Assembly: GCA_963790065.1 (NCBI GenBank) | Contig: CAWBNK010000021.1 | Span: 124,001 to 188,000 of the forward strand | Length of the DNA: 64,000 nucleotides | Reading direction: 5' to 3' | Source: Palsa-504 sp963790065 | GTDB taxonomy: Bacteria; Actinomycetota; Actinomycetes; Streptosporangiales; Streptosporangiaceae | In this document: piece by piece, positions 52,510-60,699 of the stretch | How positions within the stretch are numbered: position 1 is the stretch's first letter | Layout of the letters: each line of letters begins with the position of its first letter | Translations under genes and position numbers: made by a program | Notes under the pieces: generated by a model | What the model was told of the DNA's origin: nothing | Database searches by the model: none | Seen by the model: only the letters and a program-made list of their open reading frames with translations

Positions 52510-52905
52510 TCAGGCCTGCGTGCCTGCGGCTCGCAGCCTTGCCCTGGCGTACTTGGCGTCGGCTGGCTCCTCAGCGCCAGGGCCGGCGTCGGCGAGCGCG
52601 CCCTCGAGTTCCTGGCGGGCCTCGTCGGGGTTGACCTCGGCGCCGAGCTCAGCCTGGGCGGCCAGGATGGATACCCGGTCGTCAGCCACCGACAGGAACC
52701 CGCCGCTGACCGCGGCCTGGACCGAGCCATGTTCGTCATCGTCGCTCAGGATCTCGACCAGGCTGCCCTCGGCCAGGACGCCGAACACCGGCGAGTGCCC
52801 GGTCAGCACCCCGATATCGCCTTCTGTGGTCTTGGCGATCACCGTCGTGGCCTGGCCCGACCACAGCTCGCGGTCGGGTACCACCAGCGCTACCTGCAAG
52901 GTCAC
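52510..52905 (-). CDS. atpC: ATP synthase epsilon subunit
   Basis: 131-aa central-stalk subunit of F1. N-terminal beta-sandwich (LQVALVVPDRELWSGQATTVIAKTTEGDIGVLTGHSPVFGVL) with the conserved GxxGxxxxH segment, and a helical C-terminus. The acidic DDDEHG and GPGAEEPADAK inserts are slightly unusual. GTG 52905 overlaps the atpD stop by 4 bp. Confidence 0.95.
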   Translation of the reverse strand: MTLQVALVVPDRELWSGQATTVIAKTTEGDIGVLTGHSPVFGVLAEGSLVEILSDDDEHGSVQAAVSGGFLSVADDRVSILAAQAELGAEVNPDEARQELEGALADAGPGAEEPADAKYARARLRAAGTQA

Positions 52906-54353
52906 CGCTCCAGCTCCCTGGCCTTGCGCTCCACGTCCTCGATCCCGCCCACCATGTAGAACGCCTGCTCGGGCAGGTTGTCGTACTTGCCCTCGCCGAT
53001 CGCCTTGAACGAGGCGATCGTCTCCTCCAGCGGCGTGAAGACGCCCGGCTGGCCGGTGAACTGCTCGGCCACGTACATCGGCTGGGACAGGAACCGCTCG
53101 ATCCGCCTGGCCCGCTGCACGGTGATCTTGTCTTCCTCACCGAGCTCGTCGACGCCGAGGATGGCGATGATGTCCTGCAGCTCCTTGTAGCGCTGCAGGA
53201 TCCGCTGCACCTCGCGGGCCACGTCGTAGTGTTCCTGGCCGATGTACCTGGCGTCCAGGATCCGTGAGGTGGAGTCTAGCGGGTCCACCGCCGGGTAGAT
53301 CCCCTTCTCGGTGATGGCCCGGGACAGCGTGGTGGTCGCGTCGAGGTGCGCGAACACGGTGTGCGGCGCGGGGTCGGTGATGTCGTCGGCGGGCACGTAG
53401 ATGGCCTGCATCGAGGTGATCGAGTGGCCGCGGGTGGAGGTGATCCGCTCCTGCAGCTGGCCCATCTCGTCGGCCAGCGTCGGCTGGTAACCGACCGCCG
53501 ACGGCATCCGGCCCAGCAGGGTGGATACCTCGGAGCCGGCCTGGGTGAAGCGGAAGATGTTGTCGATGAACAACAGCACGTCCTGGCCCTGCACGTCCCG
53601 GAAGTACTCGGCCATGGTGAGCGCGGACAGCCCGACCCGCAGCCGGACACCGGGCGGCTCGTCCATCTGGCCGAACACCAGCGCGGTGTCCGCGATGACG
53701 CCCAACTCGGTCATCTCCAGGAACAGGTCGTTGCCCTCGCGGGTCCGCTCGCCCACCCCGGCGAAGACCGAGACGCCGCCGAAGTTCTGGGCCACCCGGC
53801 GGATCATCTCCTGGATCAGCACGGTCTTGCCCACGCCGGCCCCGCCGAACAGCCCGATCTTGCCGCCCAGCACGTACGGGGTGAGCAGGTCGATGACCTT
53901 GATGCCGGTGGTGAACATCTGAGTCCGCGGCTCGAGCTGGTCCAGCGCCGGCGGGTCGCGGTGGATCGGCCACCGCTCGGTGATGTCCAGCGACGAGGTG
54001 GGCACGTCGAGCGAGTTGCCGAGCACGTCGAACACGTGCCCCTTGGTCACGTCACCGACCGGGACCGAGATCGGCGCCCCGGTGTTGGTCACCTCGGCGC
54101 CCCGGACCAGGCCGTCGGTGGGCTGCATGGAGATCGCGCGCACGATGTCGTCGCCGATGTGCTGCTCGACCTCGAGCGTCAGCGTCCGGGTCTCGTCCTC
54201 CAGCACGACGTCCACGTGCAGCGCGAAGTAGATCTCCGGCAGGTGCTCGGCCGGGAACTCGACGTCCACGACGGGGCCGGTGACCCGGGCCACACGGCCG
54301 GTGCCGACGGCGGCCTCGCCGCTCTCGGCGGTGTTTTCAGCGGTCGCGGTCAT
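52902..54353 (-). CDS. atpD: ATP synthase beta subunit (catalytic)
   Basis: 483-aa catalytic F1 subunit. Walker A GGAGVGKT (170-177), catalytic Glu in VGERTREGNDL, Walker B DVLLFIDNIFRF, the DELSEED-equivalent segment ILGVDELGEEDKITV, and the beta signature around PAVDPLDSTSR. ATG 54353 has GAGGAAC upstream; GTG 54368, overlapping the atpG stop, is an alternative adding 5 residues. Confidence 0.97.
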   Translation of the reverse strand: MTATAENTAESGEAAVGTGRVARVTGPVVDVEFPAEHLPEIYFALHVDVVLEDETRTLTLEVEQHIGDDIVRAISMQPTDGLVRGAEVTNTGAPISVPVGDVTKGHVFDVLGNSLDVPTSSLDITERWPIHRDPPALDQLEPRTQMFTTGIKVIDLLTPYVLGGKIGLFGGAGVGKTVLIQEMIRRVAQNFGGVSVFAGVGERTREGNDLFLEMTELGVIADTALVFGQMDEPPGVRLRVGLSALTMAEYFRDVQGQDVLLFIDNIFRFTQAGSEVSTLLGRMPSAVGYQPTLADEMGQLQERITSTRGHSITSMQAIYVPADDITDPAPHTVFAHLDATTTLSRAITEKGIYPAVDPLDSTSRILDARYIGQEHYDVAREVQRILQRYKELQDIIAILGVDELGEEDKITVQRARRIERFLSQPMYVAEQFTGQPGVFTPLEETIASFKAIGEGKYDNLPEQAFYMVGGIEDVERKARELER

Positions 54354-54364
54354 GTGTTCCTCAC

Positions 54365-55285
54365 TCACTCGTTGGCACTCGCGCCGGCTAGCGCGTTGGC
54401 GCCGCCGACGATCTCGCTGATTTCCTGGGTGATCTCGGCCTGCCGTGCGTTGTTCGCCTCACGGGTCAGCGTCTCGATCAGGTCGTTCGCGTTATCGGTG
54501 GCCGCCTTCATGGCGCGGCGCCGCGAGGCCAGCTCGGATGCGGCCGCTTCCAGCAGCGCGTAGAAGATCCGGCTCGCTACGTACTGCGGCATCAGGGCGT
54601 CGAGCACCTCGGCCGGGCCGGGCTCGAACTCGTACGACGGCAGCGGACCTGACGGGCTCGGCTCGTCGGTCTCCTCGATCTCCAGCGGCAGCAGCCTGCG
54701 CACCGAGGGCCGCTGGGTCAGCATCGACACGAACTCGGTGCCGACCAGGTGGATCTCGTCCACTCTGCTGGCGTCCTCGCCCCCGTCCTGGCCGGCATTG
54801 AACGCCTCGAGCAGGACGTCGGCGATCGCCTTCGCGTCGCGGTACTTCGGCGTGGAAGAGAAGCCGCTCCAGGACGCGGCCAGCTCAAGCTCGCGGAACC
54901 GGTGCCAGGAGATGCCCTTACGGCCGGCGACGTACAGCACCGGCTGGATGCCCCGTTCGCGCAGCCGCTCCCGAAGCCGGGCCGACTCGCGCAGCACGTT
55001 GGCGTTGTACGCGCCGGCAAAGCCCTGGTCGCTGGTCAGGATCAGCACCGCGGCCCGGGTCGGGTGCTCAGGTTCGGTGGTGAACGGATGGGTGATGTTG
55101 GTCGAGCGGCTGATCACGGCCTCCACCGCCCGGGTCAGCTCCCGCGCGTACGGCTCGGCCGCGCGCTGCTGCTGCTGGGCGCGGACGATCCGCGAGGACG
55201 CAATCAGCTCCTGGGCACGGGTGATCTTGGCAATGGACTGGACGGTACTGATCCGCTGCCTGACCAGGCGAAGCTGGGCTGCCAT
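54365..55285 (-). CDS. atpG: ATP synthase gamma subunit
   Basis: 306-aa rotor shaft of F1. Conserved N-terminal helix (AQLRLVRQRISTVQSIAKITRAQELIA), the GFAGAYNANVLR central motif, and the C-terminal helix SRRRAMKAATDNANDLIETLTREANNARQAEITQEISEIVGGA in part. ATG 55285, 3 bp after atpA. Confidence 0.96.
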   Translation of the reverse strand: MAAQLRLVRQRISTVQSIAKITRAQELIASSRIVRAQQQQRAAEPYARELTRAVEAVISRSTNITHPFTTEPEHPTRAAVLILTSDQGFAGAYNANVLRESARLRERLRERGIQPVLYVAGRKGISWHRFRELELAASWSGFSSTPKYRDAKAIADVLLEAFNAGQDGGEDASRVDEIHLVGTEFVSMLTQRPSVRRLLPLEIEETDEPSPSGPLPSYEFEPGPAEVLDALMPQYVASRIFYALLEAAASELASRRRAMKAATDNANDLIETLTREANNARQAEITQEISEIVGGANALAGASANE

Positions 55286-55288
55286 TTC

Positions 55289-56941
55289 CTAGCTCTCGTC
55301 CTTGCTCGGCTGGGGCACGCGGCGGGCGATGGTCTCCTGGCCCTCGCTTTCGAGCGCCTTGGCCTTCTCGTCCTCGGCGGACAGCAGCTCGCCCGCGCTG
55401 GTCTCGAACGACTTGCGGAACTCGTCGACCGCATCCTTGAGCGCGGTGACCGTATCCTCGGACAGGTCCTTGGTCTCCCGGATCCCGGTCAGGATGCCGG
55501 CGTGCGAACGCCGCAGGAACTCCAGGAAGTCGTGCTCGAACCGGCTGACGTCCTCCAGCGGCACGTCGTCCAGGTAGCCGTTGCTGCCCGCCCAGATCGA
55601 GACCACCTGGTCCTCGACCGGGAACGGGTCGTACTGCGGCTGCTTGAGCAGCTCGACCAGCCGCCCGCCGCGGTCCAGCTGGGCCCGGGAGGCCGCGTCA
55701 AGGTCGGAGGCGAAGGCGGCGAACGCCTCAAGGTCGCGATACTGGGACAGCGACAGCCGCAGGTTGCCCGCCACCTTCTTCATGGCCTTGACCTGCGCGT
55801 TGCCGCCGACCCTGGACACCGACCGGCCGACGTTGATAGCAGGCCGGACACCGGCGTTGAACAGGTCGGCCTCGAGGTAGATCTGGCCGTCGGTGATCGA
55901 GATGACGTTGGTCGGGATGTAGGCGGAGATGTCGTTGGCCTTGGTCTCGACGATCGGCAGCCCGGTCAGCGAGCCGCCGCCCAGGTCGTCGGACAGCTTG
56001 GCGCAGCGCTCGAGCAGCCGGGAGTGCAGGTAGAACACGTCACCCGGGTAGGCCTCGCGGCCCGGCGGGCGGCGCAGCAGCAGCGAGATCGCGCGGTAGG
56101 CCTCGGCCTGCTTGGACAGGTCGTCGAAGATGATCAGGGCGTGCTTGCCCTGGTACATCCAGTGCTGCCCGATGGCCGAGCCGGTGTACGGCGCGATGTA
56201 CTTGTACCCGGCCGGGTCGGAGGCCGGCGCGGCCACGATCGTGGTGTACTCCAGGGCGCCGGCGTCTTCCAGCGACTGGCGCACCTGGGCGATGGTCGAG
56301 CCCTTCTGGCCGACCGCGACGTAGATGCAGCGCAGCTGCTGGCTCTCGTCGCCCGACTCCCAGTTCGCGCGCTGGTTGATGATCGCGTCGATGGCGATCG
56401 CGGTCTTGCCGGTCTGCCGGTCGCCGATGATCAGCTGCCGCTGGCCCCGGCCGATGGCGGTCATCGCGTCGATGGCCTTGATGCCGGTCTGCATCGGCTC
56501 CTTCACCGGCTGGCGCTCCACCACCGAAGGCGCCTGCGTCTCCAGCAGGCGCAGCTCGTGGCTCTCGATGGGCCCCTTGCCGTCCAGCGGCTCGCCCAGC
56601 GGACCGACCACGCGGCCCAGGAAGGCGTCGCCGACCGGCACGGACAGGATCTCACCGGTCCGCTTGACCTGCTGGCCCTCCTCGATCTCGTTGAACTCGC
56701 CGAGAATGACCACGCCGATCTCGCGCACGTCCAGGTTGAGCGCCAGGCCCCGCACGCCGTTCTCGAACTCGAGCAGCTCGCTGGCCATGGCCGACGGCAG
56801 GCCCTCGACGCGCGCGATGCCGTCACCGCACTCGATTACGGTGCCGATCTCCTCGCGGGCGGCACCTTCCGGCTCATACTCCTGGACGAAGCGCGCCAGC
56901 GCGTCCCTGATCTCTTCCGGCCGGATCGTCAGCTCAGCCAT
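55289..56941 (-). CDS. atpA: ATP synthase alpha subunit
   Basis: 550-aa non-catalytic nucleotide-binding F1 subunit. Walker A GDRQTGKT (173-180), the signature around PAINVGRSVSRVGG, and the N-terminal beta-barrel (GIARVEGLPSAMASELLEFENG). The C-terminal ~35 residues are a charged tail (EDEKAKALESEGQE...) typical of actinobacteria. ATG 56941. Confidence 0.97.
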   Translation of the reverse strand: MAELTIRPEEIRDALARFVQEYEPEGAAREEIGTVIECGDGIARVEGLPSAMASELLEFENGVRGLALNLDVREIGVVILGEFNEIEEGQQVKRTGEILSVPVGDAFLGRVVGPLGEPLDGKGPIESHELRLLETQAPSVVERQPVKEPMQTGIKAIDAMTAIGRGQRQLIIGDRQTGKTAIAIDAIINQRANWESGDESQQLRCIYVAVGQKGSTIAQVRQSLEDAGALEYTTIVAAPASDPAGYKYIAPYTGSAIGQHWMYQGKHALIIFDDLSKQAEAYRAISLLLRRPPGREAYPGDVFYLHSRLLERCAKLSDDLGGGSLTGLPIVETKANDISAYIPTNVISITDGQIYLEADLFNAGVRPAINVGRSVSRVGGNAQVKAMKKVAGNLRLSLSQYRDLEAFAAFASDLDAASRAQLDRGGRLVELLKQPQYDPFPVEDQVVSIWAGSNGYLDDVPLEDVSRFEHDFLEFLRRSHAGILTGIRETKDLSEDTVTALKDAVDEFRKSFETSAGELLSAEDEKAKALESEGQETIARRVPQPSKDES

Positions 56942-56989
56942 TGTCCTGCCTGTTCCTGTCGTTCGTAGTCTTCCCGGGTCGCTGGCATG

Positions 56990-57805
56990 TCAGCTCGCCA
57001 GCTTGCGCCGGACGGCGGCCAGCCGGCTGGCGGCCGTCCCGTCAATAAGCTCATCCCCGATTTGGACGGAGATTCCACCCACCACCGAGGGATCGAGCAC
57101 CACGTTCAGGTGAACGGGGTGCCCGTAGGCCTGGGCCAGCGCCTGGGCGAGCCGCCTGCGCTGGGTGGCGGACAGCTCGGTCGCCGCACGGACCACCGCG
57201 ATCAGCTGCTCGCGGCGCCGCGCCGCGATGCCAGCGCACAGGTCCAGCGCCGCGTCTAGGGAGCGGCCGCGCGGATGCGTCACCACCTGGCTGATCACGG
57301 CGAGCGTCACCGGCGTGACCTTGTCGTGCAGCAGGGTGGTCAGCAGCTCGCGCTTGCCGTTCTCGGGCAGCGAGGGGTCGGCCAGCGCGGCCCGCAGGTC
57401 CGGCTGCCCGGCGACCACGCGGCCGAACCGGAACAGGCCGTCCTCCAGGTCATCCAGGCCGTTCTCGGCCTCGGCCGCCAGCACCAGCGCGGTAACGGCC
57501 AGCTCCTCGATCGCGTCCACCATGTCGCCCGAGGTGGCCCAGTGGCCTTCGGCGGCCGCCACCACCAGCAATTCGGCCCGCCTGGTCACCTTGCCGCGCA
57601 GCAGCGCGCTGACCACCGCGCCTTTCTCCGCCGCGGGCTTGCCCGGATCGGACAGCGCCCGGCGCAGGCCGTGCTCGGTGTCCAGCAGCCCGACGACCTC
57701 GAACAGCTCGTTCGCCAGCCTGGTGGCCACGGTGACGCTGGTGATGTCCTCAGCGGTCAGCCGCTCGAGAAGGTCGGCGTAGGAGGCCCTGCTCGCACCG
57801 CGCAC
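56990..57805 (-). CDS. atpH: ATP synthase delta subunit
   Basis: 271-aa peripheral-stalk subunit, long actinobacterial form. Helical N-terminal domain (SRASYADLLERL, GDMVDAIEELAV) and the C-terminal sheet domain with HPVHLNVVLDPSVVGGISVQIGDELIDGTAASRL. GTG 57805 with GGGAGG upstream. Confidence 0.95.
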   Translation of the reverse strand: MRGASRASYADLLERLTAEDITSVTVATRLANELFEVVGLLDTEHGLRRALSDPGKPAAEKGAVVSALLRGKVTRRAELLVVAAAEGHWATSGDMVDAIEELAVTALVLAAEAENGLDDLEDGLFRFGRVVAGQPDLRAALADPSLPENGKRELLTTLLHDKVTPVTLAVISQVVTHPRGRSLDAALDLCAGIAARRREQLIAVVRAATELSATQRRRLAQALAQAYGHPVHLNVVLDPSVVGGISVQIGDELIDGTAASRLAAVRRKLAS

Positions 57806-57884
57806 GCTTACCGCCTCCCAGGGCCGCTGAAGGGCCTTTGGGCCGAACGGTCCATGGTGACCGCTGCGGTTCCGGTAACACGGG

Positions 57885-58421
57885 TCACTGGCTGGACACC
57901 TGCTCGAGCTCGTCGAGGAAGCGGTCCACCATCCCGCTCTGCCGCGCGTGGTCTTCCAGCGACTCGCCGACGATCCGGCTGGCCAGCTCGGTAGCCAGGG
58001 TCCCGACCTCGGTCCGCAGCGAGGTCAGCGCCTGCTGCCGCTCGGCCTGGATCTGGGCTTGCGCGGCCTCGGTCACCCGGCGGGCTTCGGCCTGGGCCTG
58101 CTCGCGCATCTCGGCGATGATCTGCGCGCCCTGCTCCCTGGCCTCCTCGCGCAGCCGGGCCGCCTCGTGCCGGGCCTCGGCCAGTTGCTCCCGGTACTGG
58201 TCGAGCAGCTGGTTGGCCTCCTTCTGCGCTTCCTCAGACTTGGCCAGCCCGCCCTCGATCGCCTCGGTGCGCTCAGTCAGCGTCTTGGTGATCCGCGGCA
58301 GCAGCAGCTTGGCCATGGCGCCGAACACCAAGGCGAACAGGATCGTGCCGATGATGAACTCAGGCCACGAGGGGAGCAGCGGGTCAGTCGACGCCGTGCT
58401 GTCAGCAAGGAGGAGGATCAT
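57885..58421 (-). CDS. atpF: ATP synthase b subunit
   Basis: 178-aa peripheral-stalk subunit: one N-terminal transmembrane helix (WPEFIIGTILFALVFGAMAKLL) followed by a long Glu/Ala/Gln/Arg coiled coil. ATG 58421. It lies 28 bp after atpE. Confidence 0.95.
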   Translation of the reverse strand: MILLLADSTASTDPLLPSWPEFIIGTILFALVFGAMAKLLLPRITKTLTERTEAIEGGLAKSEEAQKEANQLLDQYREQLAEARHEAARLREEAREQGAQIIAEMREQAQAEARRVTEAAQAQIQAERQQALTSLRTEVGTLATELASRIVGESLEDHARQSGMVDRFLDELEQVSSQ

Positions 58422-58449
58422 GGTGCGCTCACTTCCTGGACCGGGATGC

Positions 58450-58704
58450 TCAGGACGAGAAGATGAACGGCGCCACCAGGCCGATCAGCGCGAGCGCCTC
58501 GGTCAGCGAGAAGCCGATCCACATGTAGAGCGTAATGCGGCCGGTGGCCTCGGGCTGCCGGGCCATGGCCTCGATCGCGTGGCCGAACACCAGGCCGATG
58601 CCGATGCCCGGGCCAATGGCCGCGAGACCGTATCCGAGCGCCCCGAGCCTCTGGATGTCCAGCACCGTCGTGGTCGAAGCGGCGAGGGTAGCGGCTAGTG
58701 ACAT
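58450..58704 (-). CDS. atpE: ATP synthase c subunit
   Basis: 84-aa proteolipid forming the rotor ring. Two helices with the GPGIGIGLVFG glycine-rich helix, the polar loop ARQPEA, and the proton-binding Glu69 in FSLTEALALIG. The absence of a Gln/Ser sodium ligand set suggests H+ coupling. ATG 58704 with AAGGAAG upstream. Confidence 0.96.
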   Translation of the reverse strand: MSLAATLAASTTTVLDIQRLGALGYGLAAIGPGIGIGLVFGHAIEAMARQPEATGRITLYMWIGFSLTEALALIGLVAPFIFSS

Positions 58705-58745
58705 TGATTCTTCCTTTACGTTGCGGTGGAATCGGGTGCAGGTGG

Positions 58746-59552
58746 TTAGTGTGCCGGCTCCACTGAGCTGGCTATGTAGGTCGCGGTCAGCGTGGTGAAG
58801 ATGAACGCCTGCAGCAGGGTGACCAGGGTCTCGAGCAGGAAGACGAAGATCGCCAGCGCGAAGGAACCCACGGCGTAGAGCAGCCCGACGGACAGCGACA
58901 GCAGGTACCACGTCGCGACCGTGAAGATCGTCAGCAGCAGGTGGCCGGCGAACATGTTCCCGAACAGCCGCACCCCGAGGGTGAACGGCTGGAAGAGGAA
59001 GAACCTGAGCAGCTCCACCGGAACCAGGATGATGTAGATCGGCCACGGCACGCCCGGCGGGATCATGCTCTTGAAGTAACCCAGGCCGCCCTGGTGCTTG
59101 AAGCCCAGGTAGATGTAGAGGAAGTAGACGATGAACACCATCGGCCACACGAAGCCGATCCGGGACGGGACCGGGAACTGCAAGACCGGGATCAGCTCCA
59201 TCACGTTCATGACGTAGATGAAGAAGAACAGCGAGACGAGGAACGGCAGGTAGGAATCGCCTTTGCGGCCCAGCGACGGGCGCAGGATCTGGTCCCGTAC
59301 CGCCAGGATGGCCATCTCGCCTAGGTTCTGCATGCCGCGCGGCACCATCTGCGGCTTCCGGAACGCCGCCCAGAAGAACACGAGCAGCACCAGCGCGGCC
59401 AAGATCGCAAGCAGCATCGGCTTGGTGAAGCCAAACGAGCCGATGGTGAAGAACGGCTTCCAGTTGAAGTCCTGCAGGCCAGGGGCCGGGAATCCGCATC
59501 CGTTGAAGATGTGGCAGCCGTTGCTGGCCAGGACTCCGACGTCACCGGTCAC
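58746..59552 (-). CDS. atpB: ATP synthase a subunit
   Basis: 268-aa membrane stator with the proton half-channels. The essential Arg lies in FQPFTLGVRLFGNMFAGHLLL; other helices around LAILAALVLLVFFWAAF and the C-terminal ALAIFVFLLETLVTLLQAFIF. A short N-terminal CHIFNGC pair faces the outside. GTG 59552 with GGAAGGAGG upstream; it overlaps the atpZ-like gene by 11 bp. Confidence 0.96.
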   Translation of the reverse strand: MTGDVGVLASNGCHIFNGCGFPAPGLQDFNWKPFFTIGSFGFTKPMLLAILAALVLLVFFWAAFRKPQMVPRGMQNLGEMAILAVRDQILRPSLGRKGDSYLPFLVSLFFFIYVMNVMELIPVLQFPVPSRIGFVWPMVFIVYFLYIYLGFKHQGGLGYFKSMIPPGVPWPIYIILVPVELLRFFLFQPFTLGVRLFGNMFAGHLLLTIFTVATWYLLSLSVGLLYAVGSFALAIFVFLLETLVTLLQAFIFTTLTATYIASSVEPAH

Positions 59553-59829
59553 CGGTAACCTCCTTCCGGGGCCGCTCCACCGCTTGCAGCCTGCCGAAGC
59601 GGTAGATGATGTAGCCGAGCGAGATGCCCAGGCCGACCAGCATGCCGAGCGGGAACAGCAGCGGCACGTGGACGGCCCGGCCGATCAGCCAGCCGATGCC
59701 GCCGTAGGCGGCCATGCCGGCGAGCAGGTAGCTGGTCACCGTCCAGCCGGCTTCCAGCCCCAGGGCCCGGCCCTCCGCCGCGGCCTGCTTGCGCGCGTTG
59801 GCTACGGCTTCGTCGCCGTGGTCGGTCAT
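59542..59829 (-). CDS. AtpZ/AtpI-family small protein
   Basis: 95-aa protein with two hydrophobic helices (TSYLLAGMAAYGGIGWLIG and VPLLFPLGMLVGLGISLGYIIYRFG), matching the AtpZ/gene-1 family at the head of atp operons. It is thought to help c-ring assembly or Mg2+/ion handling. ATG 59829; its end overlaps the atpB start. Confidence 0.87.
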   Translation of the reverse strand: MTDHGDEAVANARKQAAAEGRALGLEAGWTVTSYLLAGMAAYGGIGWLIGRAVHVPLLFPLGMLVGLGISLGYIIYRFGRLQAVERPRKEVTGDR

Positions 59830-59830
59830 G

Positions 59831-60262
59831 TCACCCGCCTCGCTGCGCGGTCTGCTGCTGTGGTTGCTGGTCCGGCTCGACGTAGAGCATCTTGATCTTG
59901 ACCGTCGTGATGACCTGGGTGGCGCTCCAGACCAGGATGCAGCCGAGCGCGGTGAAGCCGAGGGCCCGGCCGCTGAACGCGGTTACCCCGTGGAGCGTCG
60001 ACACCACGATGCCCAGGACCACGATCTTGACCACGTAGGTGATCATCGCGGCTACCATCATGGCCTGCGGGCTGACTCGCGCGGCCCGCCCCACCACCAG
60101 GACGCTGATGCCGAAGAACACGATGACGAGGGCGACCCCGATCAGGGCGCCATACAGTCCCTTGGCGCCGACCAACGCGGCGCTCACGGCGACCATGATC
60201 GCGGCCGCAACGGCCGTCACCGCTCCGGCACGCCGGACGATGATGGCGTACTTCGCCAGCAT
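59831..60262 (-). CDS. ATP synthase I-like membrane protein
   Basis: 143-aa protein with four helices (VTAVAAAIMVAVSAALVG, ALIGVALVIVFFGISVLV, MMVAAMITYVVKIVVLGIVV, LGFTALGCILVWSATQVI) and a Gln-rich C-terminal tail. Found as the first gene of actinobacterial atp operons; called AtpI-like, possibly a c-ring assembly factor. ATG 60262. It is 1 bp upstream of the atpZ-like gene. Confidence 0.82.
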   Translation of the reverse strand: MLAKYAIIVRRAGAVTAVAAAIMVAVSAALVGAKGLYGALIGVALVIVFFGISVLVVGRAARVSPQAMMVAAMITYVVKIVVLGIVVSTLHGVTAFSGRALGFTALGCILVWSATQVITTVKIKMLYVEPDQQPQQQTAQRGG

Positions 60263-60699
60263 TTACTTGGCTCCTGAGGGGTTGACAGCACCTGCGCAGG
60301 CGCGGGAGGGTGCCCCGCGTTTCTGGCCGGAGCCGGTCGCCGCGCCGTGGTTACGGTGCGGGTATCCGGTTGGGTTTAGGAAACGTATCACGCGCCTCTA
60401 CTTTGCCGTAGAAGGGCCTGCTCGTGAAAGATATCACAAAGTCCTTGACTCTGTCTTTACCTGATCGCGCAAAATTTATGACCAAGTTGGGTGCTGCCGC
60501 GGTGGCTGGAGGATGGCGCCCTGGCCTCGCCCAAGCCGCTGGCCAGCGCGGCGGACGGGGAAATAGCAGCAGGTCAGGACGTTCGCCCCGAGGGCACGAG
60601 AGGCGACTGTCGTTGCGGAACGTGACGGCTGATGCGGCGAAGGTAGCCGTCGGCGCTGAAAGGTAAAGCCCGGGTAACGAGGTACTCGCCGTAACGCCC
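60263..60699. other. Promoter-bearing region before the atp operon
   Basis: 437 bp, AT-richer around 60360-60480. It holds a CRP-like dyad (60423-60438) and a TTGACT box at 60445 on the plus strand. An open frame at 60424-60666 (plus) turns into low-complexity Arg/Ser/Gly and is not called. It also marks the end of the upstream WecA-like gene (stop at 60700). Confidence 0.45.
60423..60438. promoter_or_regulatory. CRP/FNR-type dyad upstream of the atp operon
   Basis: CGTGA-AAGATA-TCACA (60423-60438) matches the TGTGA-N6-TCACA consensus at 9 of 10 positions. It lies 161 bp before the first atp gene. Occupancy by a CRP/FNR-family protein is inference. Confidence 0.45.

Noticed and set aside
60424..60666. 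Plus-strand 80-codon frame before the atp operon
   Set aside because: It has an AGAAGGG-like site but turns into Arg/Ser/Gly low complexity and overlaps the presumed atp promoter region; it could be revisited with expression data.
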